A stretch of 51,011 nucleotides of DNA from an uncultured bacterium (GTDB lineage: Bacteria > Margulisbacteria > Marinamargulisbacteria > SXXA01). A program made the translations under genes and the position numbers. Location: assembly GCA_903864835.1 (NCBI GenBank), contig CAIPHK010000007.1, positions 1-51,011 on the forward strand, in the 5' to 3' direction. Of the stretch, positions 34,672 through 43,701 are shown in pieces (within the stretch, counting starts at the first letter, position 1; every line of letters starts with the position of its first letter). The notes under the pieces were generated by a model, which saw only the letters and a program-made list of their open reading frames with translations, was not told where the DNA came from and did no database searches.

Positions 34672-35745
34672 ATGATTCAAATACTCATTTTTCTTTCTGT
34701 CTTTTCCGCCGTCCTACTGGGTAGCAGCTTTTTTATCGCGGGATTTTTCCTCCACGCCATCACCGGAACCTTTCAAGGCGTCTGGACGTCGGGGCTTCTA
34801 CTATGGGTCCCGTCCCTCACTTTCCTGATCGGCGAATGGCGATCACGCGTATCTCAAGTGATCTGGATCAAACATCTCGGTGCAATTTTATTAGGCGGAA
34901 TGTCGGTCTCCGTTGCCGTCGCTACCGCAGGATATGTGGCATTGATTATTGGCGTTCCGGGCCCAATTTCGGCGATTATTGGCGTGATTCTAATTGGTAC
35001 ATTTGTGGGCCTTGGGATGATAAACGCCCGTCGCACCCCCAAGATCACATCATTGGATTCAATCGTAGTTCGAAACAACGATCTGGGTGTCAAAATCGTC
35101 CACCTGACCGATCTTCATCTCGATGGAATTACGTCCACCAAATGGGTACAAAAACTCGTAGACACCGTCAATTCGTTGAACCCAGATATCGTGGTATTTA
35201 CCGGGGATCTTTTGGATATCTCCCCCGATCGTATTCCGGAACAAATTGAAATTCTCAAACAAATTACCGCGTCAACGGCCAAATTGGCGGTATCAGGTAA
35301 TCACGATTTTTATATGGAATACCCGACCTATCAATCCGTATTGGAGACGATTGGATTCACCTTGATTGATAATCAGCACATTCATGTTTCCGGGATCGAT
35401 TTCATCGGAATTTCCGACCGTGATGGCCGCCGTTTCGGCCACAGCAGACCTGAAATTTCAGAGCTATTTTCAGAATATCGACCCGACCAAACGGTGATCG
35501 TGTTATCCCATCGCCCCGATGAATTCCATCATTTCGCCAATCTCGGTGTGACGCTACAACTTTCTGGGCATACCCATTGGGGGCAACTCCCGCCATTCGA
35601 TCTGATCATTCGGCTCTGGTATACCCATGGACGTGGGCTAGGAAAAATTGAAAATTCCCAAATCTATGTCTCAAAAGGAACTGGAGTCTGGGGGCCACCC
35701 ATGCGACTTTTTGGAAGGTCAGAAATAGTGGTGGTAACGATTTAA
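34672..35745 (+). CDS. Membrane-anchored metallophosphoesterase (YaeI/LpxG-like)
   Basis: A 357-aa protein with four N-terminal hydrophobic segments (1-115) and a C-terminal calcineurin-type phosphoesterase domain. The metal-binding motifs occur in order: TDLHLD, GDLLD, GNHDF, a His in SHRPDEF and GHTHWG. Such membrane-anchored enzymes include UDP-2,3-diacylglucosamine hydrolases of lipid A synthesis (LpxG) and other phosphodiesterases; I cannot tell which. The TAATG junction overlaps the next gene's start by 1 bp. The start ATG has only a weak AGAAGGT site. Confidence 0.85.
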   Translation: MIQILIFLSVFSAVLLGSSFFIAGFFLHAITGTFQGVWTSGLLLWVPSLTFLIGEWRSRVSQVIWIKHLGAILLGGMSVSVAVATAGYVALIIGVPGPISAIIGVILIGTFVGLGMINARRTPKITSLDSIVVRNNDLGVKIVHLTDLHLDGITSTKWVQKLVDTVNSLNPDIVVFTGDLLDISPDRIPEQIEILKQITASTAKLAVSGNHDFYMEYPTYQSVLETIGFTLIDNQHIHVSGIDFIGISDRDGRRFGHSRPEISELFSEYRPDQTVIVLSHRPDEFHHFANLGVTLQLSGHTHWGQLPPFDLIIRLWYTHGRGLGKIENSQIYVSKGTGVWGPPMRLFGRSEIVVVTI

Positions 35746-36608
35746 TGACCCGCAGGTGGTTCCCTAAATTCAAGTCAAAGAAACCGGGCCCCACTAACGC
35801 CATTCGAAAAGGGGTCCCCCGAGGCCACCGACGGGATCTTGTGTTCTTTCTGTTGGACGGTGGATGGGTCCGCTTTTTTTCGGTGGTCATTGGGTCCTAT
35901 CTCATAATCAACACCGCATTTGCGATGCTTTATCACGCCCAACCCAACGCCATCGCGAACTGTCATACGGTCGGTGACGCGTTCTTTTTTAGCGTCCAAA
36001 CGATCTCAACCATCGGTTACGGAAATATGCACCCAATCACCGGTTACGGCAACATTGTAATGACGATTGAAGCCGGTATCGGCCTACTCATCGTCGCAAT
36101 GATTACCGGATTAATGGTGGCCAAAGCGTCTCGGGCCAAAGCCAGCGTCATATTTAGCCAATATCTCGTAATGGGAACCCGATTCGGCGTACCCACACTT
36201 CAATGTCGGGTTGGCAATGCCAAAGGAAACGATGTCGTTGAGGCCCGATTTGCACTATCGGTACTCATCGACGAGGTGACGACTGAAGGCGAAAAAGTCC
36301 GACGAATTCACGATCTTAAATTAAAAAGATCAAAATCTCCGTTTTTTATGATGACCATGGTAATGATGCACGAAATCGACGAGTCCAGCCCATTATGGGG
36401 AATTGATTGGACCCAAGAGGACTCCCCGCTCGCGTCATTGGTCGCCACGGTTTCCGGACACGACGCCACCTACGGCCAACCGATCCATGCCCGGCATTTT
36501 TATGCCCCAACAGATATCCTCACTCACAAAAAATTTGCAGACGTGATCCATACCCACCCCGATGGCCGCTTCGTCATCGATTACACCCAATTCAATAAGG
36601 TCGTGTAG
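35745..36608 (+). CDS. Inward-rectifier potassium channel (KirBac family)
   Basis: A 287-aa tetrameric K+ channel. After a short cytoplasmic slide helix come two transmembrane helices (about 42-64 and 103-122) around the pore helix and the selectivity filter TIGYG (89-93). The C-terminal half is the immunoglobulin-like cytoplasmic domain typical of Kir channels (GTRFGVPTLQCRVGNAKGN, WGIDWTQEDSPL, DYTQFNKV). Coupled to the phosphoesterase gene by TAATG. The physiological role of bacterial Kir channels is poorly known. Confidence 0.93.
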   Translation: MTRRWFPKFKSKKPGPTNAIRKGVPRGHRRDLVFFLLDGGWVRFFSVVIGSYLIINTAFAMLYHAQPNAIANCHTVGDAFFFSVQTISTIGYGNMHPITGYGNIVMTIEAGIGLLIVAMITGLMVAKASRAKASVIFSQYLVMGTRFGVPTLQCRVGNAKGNDVVEARFALSVLIDEVTTEGEKVRRIHDLKLKRSKSPFFMMTMVMMHEIDESSPLWGIDWTQEDSPLASLVATVSGHDATYGQPIHARHFYAPTDILTHKKFADVIHTHPDGRFVIDYTQFNKVV

Positions 36609-36624
36609 GGGTTTGTCGCTAAAT

Positions 36625-37017
36625 TTATTGAATAATGCATCCCTCTGATTGAGGTATATCAAGCCCTGGCAACCCCGACCTATCGGACGGGTTGATCACG
36701 TTGGAAATAGAGGTCATTAACCGGGCCATCTTTCCCGCATTGAGAATCTCAGAGGCACTCTTTACAGACACCTCATGTTCCTCCAATATTGCCTCAGCAA
36801 TTACTTGCAAACATGATGTATTATTCGGGGACCTCTCGTTATAAAATTCAACATACGACACTAACGGGCGAAGTTTTTCTGGGACAGATGTTGAAGGTCG
36901 TGCCACACCGCTATTAAATTGGCGATCCATTTGGATAGCATGGCTTACATCAGAAATCTGATTAGTCGACGTTTTTTGAAAGGCCGTTATAATTTTTTCG
37001 CGAGAGTTATCATTCAT
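36625..37017 (-). CDS. Unknown 130-aa protein ending in a CaaX-like motif
   Basis: No family recognised. A small helical protein with polar N-terminus; the last four residues are CIIQ, which fits the eukaryotic CaaX prenylation box (Cys, two aliphatic residues, Gln, a farnesyl-preferring end). Intracellular bacteria such as Legionella secrete effectors carrying this motif so that the host prenylates them. The ATG at 37017 is preferred over the TTG at 37041; an AAGGTG site is close to it. Nothing else here shows secretion, so a chance ending is possible. Confidence 0.6.
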   Translation of the reverse strand: MNDNSREKIITAFQKTSTNQISDVSHAIQMDRQFNSGVARPSTSVPEKLRPLVSYVEFYNERSPNNTSCLQVIAEAILEEHEVSVKSASEILNAGKMARLMTSISNVINPSDRSGLPGLDIPQSEGCIIQ

Positions 37018-37140
37018 CACCTTACGGTCTGCCGACAACAAGTTCTGAGGGGGCGGAGTAATCGGGCCCGACTGTTGTTACAGTATGTACTTGAAAAAAA
37101 GCCATCCAACACATCCTGTCGGATCTATCCCCCTTAAAAA

Positions 37141-37350
37141 ATGGACATAAAAATGAATAAACGACCCATTGGAATGCCGTCATTAACACTCGAAGGACGG
37201 CGCGCAATTATTGCCATGGCCCTAAATCGAATCGGCGAAAAGCCGCTTCTGGCATGGCTAAAAACCCAGAATATTCCCTCGTTACGCCACCTCAATGAAA
37301 ATGTTCGAAGTTATAAAAAGAAATTTTTTATCGAACTATTTGACCAGTAG
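37141..37350 (+). CDS. Unknown 69-aa protein
   Basis: A small basic protein with a predicted helix (TLEGRRAIIAMALNRIGEKPLLAWL) and a Lys-rich C-terminus. There are two possible starts, ATG 37141 and ATG 37153, and no good ribosome binding site before either. The amino-acid pattern looks coding. It precedes the 461-aa gene by about 120 bp. Confidence 0.45.
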   Translation: MDIKMNKRPIGMPSLTLEGRRAIIAMALNRIGEKPLLAWLKTQNIPSLRHLNENVRSYKKKFFIELFDQ

Positions 37351-37473
37351 AAAATATTGAGTGAAATTTTTTCACTCAATTTTCCGATAACCCGGCCCAC
37401 TCCCGTATTTCTTAGGCCGATCGCGCGTACTGACAGTCCATGTGTTCTTGCGAATTCGCAACAGGAGGCAATT

Positions 37474-38859
37474 ATGGCACTAGAAATCGTGACTCAGAGA
37501 TCGAATTTATTCCGCATTCCCTCGCAAAAGTACGGTATCGCAGAGTCTCAGCGATCGAGCCAAAACAATGGAAAATCGGCCTCAAACGACAGTTCCAAGG
37601 GTAAGTCAGACCGTCCGCCTCATCAAGTTCCAGCAACAGAGATTCACTCCCTCGATGCCGTGGATCAGATTACCGGCCATATGCCGATCCATCCTCATGA
37701 AATAAATGGCATGGGCCATTTTACTCAGGCGGTCGGACTCCTCTCAGGGGCCTTCGACGTCGTCGAAGCCAAACACGAGTGCGACCGGGCCATCGAATTT
37801 TCCGCTATCCATATCGCACTCACCGCCCAAATTCATGACATAACCGACGCCCAAAGTGAAAGGGTTTCAGACTCCGACCAATTGTTAGACTCCCCATTAA
37901 GCAAGGCCCTAGACGCCGCATTGAACAAAGAATCGCTACGACGACATCTGTCAGGAGGGGGGCAACTCGCTACAAAGGGCAGCCTCCACTTCGTAAAAAA
38001 AAGTGGCCTAATGTCAGAACAACACCATATGAAACCCGTCGACGAAATTCTTACCCACCCCGTATTGGAACAACTCGCCCAATTTTTTAAGCTATTCGAA
38101 GCCGAAAAAGCATCCCATCGCACCACAAAATGGGTCGAATCAGTGGGCGATATCGCAACCGGTGGCGCCGCCACAGGACTTTCGTTATCGGGAATTTTGT
38201 CCGTCTTTGCACCCGTCGCCCTGGCCATCGACAGCGTCCTTCAACTGGAAACGTCGGTGTACCGACAAGTTACTGATCACTATCGGCTCTTGGCCGCCAA
38301 ATCCATTCCAGATTCAAACATCACCCCATTTTCTTCAGAAATCAACCAAATGAACGAGAACCGCCTCAAACAACAAGAGGTCGTCAAAAAAACGTCCCGC
38401 CTCGCTATCGCAAAAAACGTCGGAAAAGCGGCACTGTTTTCGATATACCAGCTGGTTACTGCCGCACCTAAGCTCATCGCATTCGGGATAAGCCTGGGTG
38501 CACGCCTCGTTGGCGGTAAAAAAATTGCATCAACGATCTCCGCCGGGATCGTCAAGATCGACACCCGAGTCATCGGGGCACTTCATCTTTCCCCACCGGA
38601 GCCCACTCGGGTATACCTCGAAAAGGAAGGGCTATTGCGGCTCTTAGACGCCTGGCAAAGTGCAGATGGGGATACCTCGATAAAACGCGAGTTAGTGACG
38701 TTTGTTGAATCTCGATATCCCGCCTTTAGACCCATCGAAACCGGTGATTGGACACGCTCGCCAGCATACACACTGCTGGACAATCCCTCAATTGCCATAA
38801 AACTCAAACTCAGGCTGGGCTCGAAACGCGTGGGCATCATCGAAGAATCCACGGAGTAA
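37474..38859 (+). CDS. Unknown 461-aa protein with Ser/Asn-rich N-terminus and two hydrophobic segments
   Basis: No family recognised. The start ATG 37474 has a strong AGGAGG site; the frame is open further up to 37357 but that part is poor. The N-terminus (RSSQNNGKSASNDSSKGKSD) is disordered. Two Gly/Ala/Leu-rich hydrophobic segments lie near residues 228-255 (GGAATGLSLSGILSVFAPVA) and 345-375, with polar helices between. That layout, an unstructured start and two membrane-active segments without a signal peptide, is seen in translocator or membrane-targeted effector proteins of secretion systems, but also elsewhere. I do not claim a function. Confidence 0.6.
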   Translation: MALEIVTQRSNLFRIPSQKYGIAESQRSSQNNGKSASNDSSKGKSDRPPHQVPATEIHSLDAVDQITGHMPIHPHEINGMGHFTQAVGLLSGAFDVVEAKHECDRAIEFSAIHIALTAQIHDITDAQSERVSDSDQLLDSPLSKALDAALNKESLRRHLSGGGQLATKGSLHFVKKSGLMSEQHHMKPVDEILTHPVLEQLAQFFKLFEAEKASHRTTKWVESVGDIATGGAATGLSLSGILSVFAPVALAIDSVLQLETSVYRQVTDHYRLLAAKSIPDSNITPFSSEINQMNENRLKQQEVVKKTSRLAIAKNVGKAALFSIYQLVTAAPKLIAFGISLGARLVGGKKIASTISAGIVKIDTRVIGALHLSPPEPTRVYLEKEGLLRLLDAWQSADGDTSIKRELVTFVESRYPAFRPIETGDWTRSPAYTLLDNPSIAIKLKLRLGSKRVGIIEESTE

Positions 38860-38865
38860 CAAAGA

Positions 38866-39419
38866 TTAAGATCTTTTTCGTCGTCGTCGATCGCGGGATA
38901 TTTCGATATATCGAAAACGGATATGCACGTCCTTATAAATCGGAAAAATAGACAAGCTGACCAAGATTCCCCCTAACAAGAAGAGAGCGGAGGTTCCCAT
39001 AGAGCCATTAAAGGCATAAGCCCCAAAAATACCGCCGATAAAGAATGAGGTGATCACAAGGATCAGCAACCTAAATTTGATGCGATTCAATTTTTCCGGA
39101 TCAAACAGCCATTTACCTATTTCGATCCCTAAGTCCGTAATGATGCCAGTCATATGGGTCGCCCGGATATCATAGTCTGAAAGCCGGGTCACCGTGGCAT
39201 TTTGAATCCCCATTGAAAAGAAAAAACCCAGTTCTAGGATGAAGTGCCAATGGGGTGTTATTCCGTTGAAGTAGGTCCAAAGCCCCAGTCCAACAATTGG
39301 CCTAACAGGATAAATCCCCCCGCGTTAATTGCCCCAGAAATAAACGCACAAACGGCCCCCAGTGCCGAATTTAGGATCGGGGTGCGTTTGTCTTCGGCAA
39401 GGTTTAAGATGCGTTTCAC
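38866..39419 (-). pseudogene. DUF1275 (YoaK) membrane protein remnant
   Basis: Read from GTG 39419, the sequence gives the family's N-terminus (GAVCAFISGAINAGGFILLG) and then reaches a stop. In another frame, starting near 39300, it continues as GLWTYFNGITPHWHFILELG, then GIQNATVTRLSDYDIRATHM, the family's second half, to 38866. The SHMTGN loop and helices normally between these parts are missing. So the gene has an internal deletion and a frameshift. The piece from ATG 39213 (115 aa) alone would be a truncated membrane protein with two helices. Confidence 0.75.
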
Positions 39420-39477
39420 AGATCTAGTCTATCAAAAAATTTTCCTTTTTCGTGCTATTCACGGGTTCAACCCATCT

Positions 39478-39494
39478 TTAAGGCTGTGTTAAGG
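39478..39494. promoter_or_regulatory. 11-bp-spaced direct repeat upstream of the PhoB-like gene
   Basis: TTAAGG occurs at 39478-39483 and 39489-39494, exactly 11 bp apart, 72 bp before the regulator start. OmpR/PhoB regulators bind direct repeats with this spacing. No further repeat units are clear. Confidence 0.35.
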
Positions 39495-39565
39495 GGTCGT
39501 ATCACTCCCGTTAAACATTGGGTGGTGTTTGGATTCAGGCGTGGCTGCTATTATTTTTGGACAAT

Positions 39566-40255
39566 ATGAAACCTAAAATTGCCATTATCGAAGACGAAAT
39601 AGATATCATCCGACTCCTTAGGTATAACCTAGAAAAAGAAGGGTACGAGGTCGTCAGTTATGAATCCGGGGAAAATGCGACGGATTTTATTCGTCACCAT
39701 CAACCCGACCTGGTGTTATTAGACATCATGATTCCGGTTATTGATGGGTTTGAGGTTTGTAAACAACTTAAACGTAATCCAAACACGCAAACCATTCCGA
39801 TTTTGATGGTGTCCGCAAAAACAGAAGAGTCCAATATCGTCACGGGCCTAGAACTTGGGGCAACCGACTACATCACCAAACCGTTTAGTATTGCCGTTTT
39901 GATCGCTCGGATTCGGGCAACACTACGCCGACGGATTGAAACGGTGCCGCTATCTGAAACCGTTTGGACCTTTGACACCCTCAAGATCTATCCCGATCGA
40001 TATGAGATTTATGTCGACACTCATCCTGTATTTTTGAGCCATACGGAATTCAACTTATTATGTTGTCTCGCCCAACGCCCTGGCCGAGTATTTTCTCGAC
40101 TCCAGATTATCGACTTTATGAAGGGTGAGAACTATTTCGTCACCCCCCGATTGGTGGACGTCTTGCTGGTATCTATTCGTAAAAAACTGGGTGTCGGAGC
40201 AGAGTTGATCCAAACCGTAAGAGGCGTCGGCTACAAATTCAGGGCGTCCGTATGA
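39566..40255 (+). CDS. OmpR/PhoB-family response regulator
   Basis: A 229-aa DNA-binding regulator. The receiver domain (1-120) has Glu9/Asp10, phospho-acceptor Asp53 in LLDIMIP, the Thr/Ser of VSAKTE and Lys of ITKPFS. The C-terminal winged helix (about 130-229) includes LSHTEFNLLCCLAQRPGRVFSR and the VRGVGYKF wing. Overlap of 4 bp (ATGA) with the downstream kinase shows they form one two-component system. PhoB is a fair comparison by architecture, but the ligand is not shown. An in-frame upstream start (39518) lacks a ribosome binding site. Confidence 0.92.
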   Translation: MKPKIAIIEDEIDIIRLLRYNLEKEGYEVVSYESGENATDFIRHHQPDLVLLDIMIPVIDGFEVCKQLKRNPNTQTIPILMVSAKTEESNIVTGLELGATDYITKPFSIAVLIARIRATLRRRIETVPLSETVWTFDTLKIYPDRYEIYVDTHPVFLSHTEFNLLCCLAQRPGRVFSRLQIIDFMKGENYFVTPRLVDVLLVSIRKKLGVGAELIQTVRGVGYKFRASV

Positions 40256-41703
40256 AGGGGAAATCACTCATTTGGCCGCTATTCGCGTCGTACCTTCTGG
40301 TGACGTTTATTGCCATTGGGCTGATGTTTTTGGTGGCGTCATCAATGATCAAAAACGACACCATATCGCATACAATCGACGAACTAAAGTCAGAAACCAC
40401 GTTAATTGAAGGGCGCGTCTCCCACTTAATTGAATCGAAAGATACCGCCCAACTCACGGCCATTTTGACCACAGTAGGCCCCGCGGTACACACTCGATTT
40501 ACGATTATTGATCCATCGGGCACCGTATTGGCTGATTCCAACGAACCCCCTTCGCTAATGGACAACCATGCAAACCGTCCCGAGATCATTCAATCACTAT
40601 CCCAAGAATGGGGAACCGCCATTCGATACAGCACCACGCTCGGGACCACGATGTTATATATTTCGAAACCTATTTATCACCAGGCCCACCTGACGGGATT
40701 TATTCGTAGTGCCATTCCCATCACTAAAATGGACATTGCATTGGCCAACTTACGAAAAAAAATGGTGATCTGGGGCATCGCTGTATGTGTCTTCTCAGCA
40801 GGTATCAGCATTTTGATTTCGATTCGAATCAAACGGCACATCTCGACTCTGACCGCCGGTGCTGAGCATTTTTCAAACGAGCAATTTGACTATCAGATTC
40901 CCGTCCCGACCGTTCAGGAATTTAAGACGTTGGCGATTGCACTCAATACCATGGCCACCCAGTTAAATAACCGGATGCAAATCAGTGCGAAACAAGCTCA
41001 AGAAAAGGCCGCCCTCGATGAGATGAGGCGCAATTTTGTAGCCAACGTCTCCCATGAATTAAAGACCCCCATTACATTGATCAAAGGGTTTTTAGAAACA
41101 CTCACCCGGGGCGCCATCAACAACATCAATGACCGAGATGAATTCCTAGGGATTATTCAAAATCATGCGAACCGACTCGATGAGATTATCGACGATTTAC
41201 TGATGCTGTCGCGGATCGAGCAGGACCACGAAACCGACCTCATTCAGACGGCACGGTTAGATGTTACTCTCGTGATTAGACGTGCAATCGATGCCTGCCA
41301 AGCCAAAGCCGAGGCCCGAAAGGTGATGATTTTATTTCATCACATTGGAACTCAAATGGGCATGATTAACGATTCATTACTTCAACAAGCCCTTATTAAT
41401 TTAATTGACAACGCGATTAAATATAGCCCGACCAACGGAACCGTCACCCTGTCGGTAGACACCATCGCGTCCGACATCAAAATTACCGTCACCGATCATG
41501 GATGCGGAATTCCTCCGGAGCATATCCCCCACCTCTTTGAGAGGTTCTATCGGGTGGATAAGGCGCGAAGCCGCCAACTTGGGGGGACCGGTTTAGGCCT
41601 CGCCATCGTGAAACACATTGTTCAGGCCCAACGGGGTCGAATTGCCGTCGAAAGTGTGGAACTCCAAGGCAGCCAGTTTTCGATCTTTTTACCCGTCGGC
41701 TAA
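40252..41703 (+). CDS. PhoR-like sensor histidine kinase
   Basis: A 483-aa inner-membrane kinase. A TM helix (about 8-30) and a second (about 170-192) flank a periplasmic sensor domain (about 35-165). HAMP follows (193-245), then HisKA with phospho-acceptor His268 in NVSHELKTP. The ATP-binding domain has the N-box LIDNAIKYSP, the G1 motif DHGCGIP, the F-box HLFERFYRVD and the G2 box GGTGLGLAI. It pairs with the overlapping response regulator upstream. The PhoB/PhoR comparison is by architecture only. Confidence 0.92.
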   Translation: MKGKSLIWPLFASYLLVTFIAIGLMFLVASSMIKNDTISHTIDELKSETTLIEGRVSHLIESKDTAQLTAILTTVGPAVHTRFTIIDPSGTVLADSNEPPSLMDNHANRPEIIQSLSQEWGTAIRYSTTLGTTMLYISKPIYHQAHLTGFIRSAIPITKMDIALANLRKKMVIWGIAVCVFSAGISILISIRIKRHISTLTAGAEHFSNEQFDYQIPVPTVQEFKTLAIALNTMATQLNNRMQISAKQAQEKAALDEMRRNFVANVSHELKTPITLIKGFLETLTRGAINNINDRDEFLGIIQNHANRLDEIIDDLLMLSRIEQDHETDLIQTARLDVTLVIRRAIDACQAKAEARKVMILFHHIGTQMGMINDSLLQQALINLIDNAIKYSPTNGTVTLSVDTIASDIKITVTDHGCGIPPEHIPHLFERFYRVDKARSRQLGGTGLGLAIVKHIVQAQRGRIAVESVELQGSQFSIFLPVG

Positions 41704-41848
41704 CCGATTCGCTGCAACCCGGGCCTAAACCCCGACAATCTCTCGTAATTCTTGGTAATAAATTGCGCGAAATACGGCTCATTTCCCGGCCCAATCATCG
41801 CATCTCGAATCACCTTTGTATCTAAGCAACTCCACTTGAATAGATTTT

Positions 41849-42412
41849 CTAAAACCAAATCCCCTCTTCCTCCGGTTCGATTTCGGAGGCCACCCCAGCA
41901 ATGGATCGAATACTCGCCCAACCGATGTCGCCGATCTTCGGTGCAAGGGGGGGGCGTTGCTTGACAGGAGTCGTCGAGACTCCGTTCAACCGATCTACCT
42001 CGGTCAAAAATGATAAATTCTTACGGGCTAGCTTATCTAACGCACCTCGAGAATCGGGCTGCCCCGCTTTAGACGAGTCGTGGAGGGCGCCGGCCAATAT
42101 TTTCATAAACGATCTTTCGGACTGAGTTAATTCCGAGTTAATTTGAAAAAAATTGGCATGAAGTCGACCACAAATCTTGAGGAGTACCGGCTCATTGTCT
42201 TTGACATGAGTACAAATTGTTGTGGCTATAGAGTATCTTGTATTTTCCGGGGTATTCGGATCTCCGAGTAAATCAACAATGGTCTTAAATACTTGCAATT
42301 CGCTCTCCAAACTCACTTGTTTCTCCCATGCACGCGTTGCGAATATAATTAGCTGATCTGGGGTGAGGGTTGAGGGGACGGATAGTGTTCGTTTTTTTAA
42401 CATCAATTGCAT
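41849..42412 (-). CDS. Unknown 187-aa helical protein
   Basis: No family recognised. Residues 15-140 are predicted helical, with a Cys/His pair in ATTICTHVKDN; the tail is Pro-rich and then acidic (EIEPEEEG). No signal peptide or membrane segment. ATG 42412 and ATG 42403 are both possible starts and neither has a good ribosome binding site. Faces away from the PhoR-like gene and ends in a region next to the first MITE copy. Confidence 0.5.
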   Translation of the reverse strand: MQLMLKKRTLSVPSTLTPDQLIIFATRAWEKQVSLESELQVFKTIVDLLGDPNTPENTRYSIATTICTHVKDNEPVLLKICGRLHANFFQINSELTQSERSFMKILAGALHDSSKAGQPDSRGALDKLARKNLSFLTEVDRLNGVSTTPVKQRPPLAPKIGDIGWASIRSIAGVASEIEPEEEGIWF

Positions 42413-42588
42413 AAATTAATCGACTCCTAAAAATGGGGGAAGAGTACCAATGGTGAAGCGTGTTTGGCGTGAGTGGGAGGGTGCCTTGAGACGCATTTTT
42501 TACATCGGCGTCACGTTTTAGTTATCGGTGGTATAAAAAAAAAATTTCACTAATTTCCGGAAGAAAGAGAAAGGTGCCGGTTAGAGAG

Positions 42589-42867
42589 AAAGGTGCCGGT
42601 TATTAGGCGCCAGGCCAGAAATAAAAATTGAGCTCGTAATCGAAAAATATCTGTCCCAAAAATAGCAACTAAAGACAGATTTAGCTTTGTATTGGTGCCA
42701 AGCTACCCCCGTTTAAGTAGAGTACCATCTCTAACCTTCTGACCTGGCACATTTTTGAAAAAAAATATCGATTATACCGGCCCGTCGACCACGACCATTG
42801 GACCTATTTCAAGCGTAAAAATTCGACTTTTTCACCGCTGGCCTGGCACCTAATAACCGGCACCTTT
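42589..42867. mobile_element. MITE-like element, copy A (279 bp)
   Basis: The ends are inverted copies of each other over 30 bp with one mismatch: the left end begins AAAGGTGCCGGTTATTAGG and the right end is its reverse complement. There is no open frame inside. A near-identical element is at 47339-47615. A 12-bp duplication of the left end precedes it at 42569-42580. The GGTGCC core resembles termini associated with RAYT/IS200-type transposases, which is only a comparison. Confidence 0.8.
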
Positions 42868-43009
42868 ACTGGCAATTTACTGGCAATTGGAATTGGTGAA
42901 GAAACTAAGACTAGACATGGATCCAGTCAAATCCGGGATTGCGACCCTTATTGAAGAGTGTTGAAAAGAGAACCCGAGGGACCGATTCTCAATACATCAG
43001 GCAAATAAA

Positions 43010-43207
43010 ATGATAATGGATATTCCTGCGGTCATGCCAGACAACATCTCCGAGCAAACAAATATAGAAATACGACACGCAAGTAGAAGTCTCTATCTAA
43101 CCCCAGTTTCGGTACCTGAGGATGCGTCTGTCGTAGTTTTGCAACGACAGGACGCATCCTCGAAAAACCTACGCCCTTCCTTCTACGAAGGCCGTATATA
43201 CGTTTGA
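43010..43207 (+). CDS. Possible small protein, 65 aa (doubtful)
   Basis: An open frame of 65 codons starting ATG 43010 that spans a large hairpin (43118-43161). No family is visible and no ribosome binding site is clear. The frame may exist only because the hairpin arms code symmetrically. Low support. Confidence 0.2.
   Translation: MIMDIPAVMPDNISEQTNIEIRHASRSLYLTPVSVPEDASVVVLQRQDASSKNLRPSFYEGRIYV
43118..43161. other. Strong 17-bp stem-loop
   Basis: GAGGATGCGTC plus TGTCGT (43118-43134) pairs with ACGACA plus GACGCATCCTC (43144-43161) around one bulged G, with a 9-nt loop. No T-run follows on either strand, so it is not an ordinary terminator. It could be a structured RNA, a recombination site or a repeat. 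Confidence 0.5.
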
Positions 43208-43208
43208 G

Positions 43209-43481
43209 CTATCTTGGTACAGCAAAACTCCCTCTATACGTAGCCGGTTCTCTCCGGGGGATTTCGGCCGGTCCTTCCACGAATGTACCAGAAGGGTTCA
43301 CTGCACTTTCAGGAGCGGCTGCACCAGCAGACGGCAGGGTCACACTGCCGTCTGCATGAACGTGTGCACCATGAGGAATAACTGTATTATTTGGGATTTG
43401 AGCTCCAGCATCGATCGTCACATTGTTGCCAACTTTAACATTAGTGCCAACTCGAAAAATATCTGTCCCAAAAAATAGCAA
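43209..43481 (-). pseudogene. Hexapeptide-repeat (left-handed beta-helix) protein fragment
   Basis: Reads 90 aa from 43481. Residues 14-45 (VKVGNNVTIDAGAQIPNNTV) follow the hexapeptide repeat pattern of acetyltransferase-type beta-helices, but only about four coils are present. The first dozen residues come from the repeat copy at 43452-43547, so the true 5' part of the gene was replaced when the repeat inserted. Downstream is a Pro/Ala-rich tail. Confidence 0.45.
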
Positions 43482-43547
43482 CTAAAGACAGATTTAACCC
43501 TGTTCTGGTGCCAGGCTACCCCCGTTTAAGTAGAGTACCATTTCGAA
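43452..43547. repeat. MITE-like element, copy B (partial, 96 bp)
   Basis: Closely matches the interior of copy A (about 42640-42735) and of copy C, running from TCGAAAAATATCTGTCCC through ATAGCAACTAAAGACAGATT to GAGTACCATTTCGAA. Neither inverted-repeat end is present, so it is a fragment. Confidence 0.75.
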
Positions 43548-43701
43548 AAAAACGTTGCGTAACCCGCTATGAGGCAATTCCAAATTATTCATACCATGAA
43601 GTTAACGTTTTTTTAGAAGAAAAAGTCTCACTTTTTTTGTTTCAGAATCTCCATTCCGCAATGCTATTGCAGGTGTAAGTAGATGCTAATTTTCGACAAT
43701 A

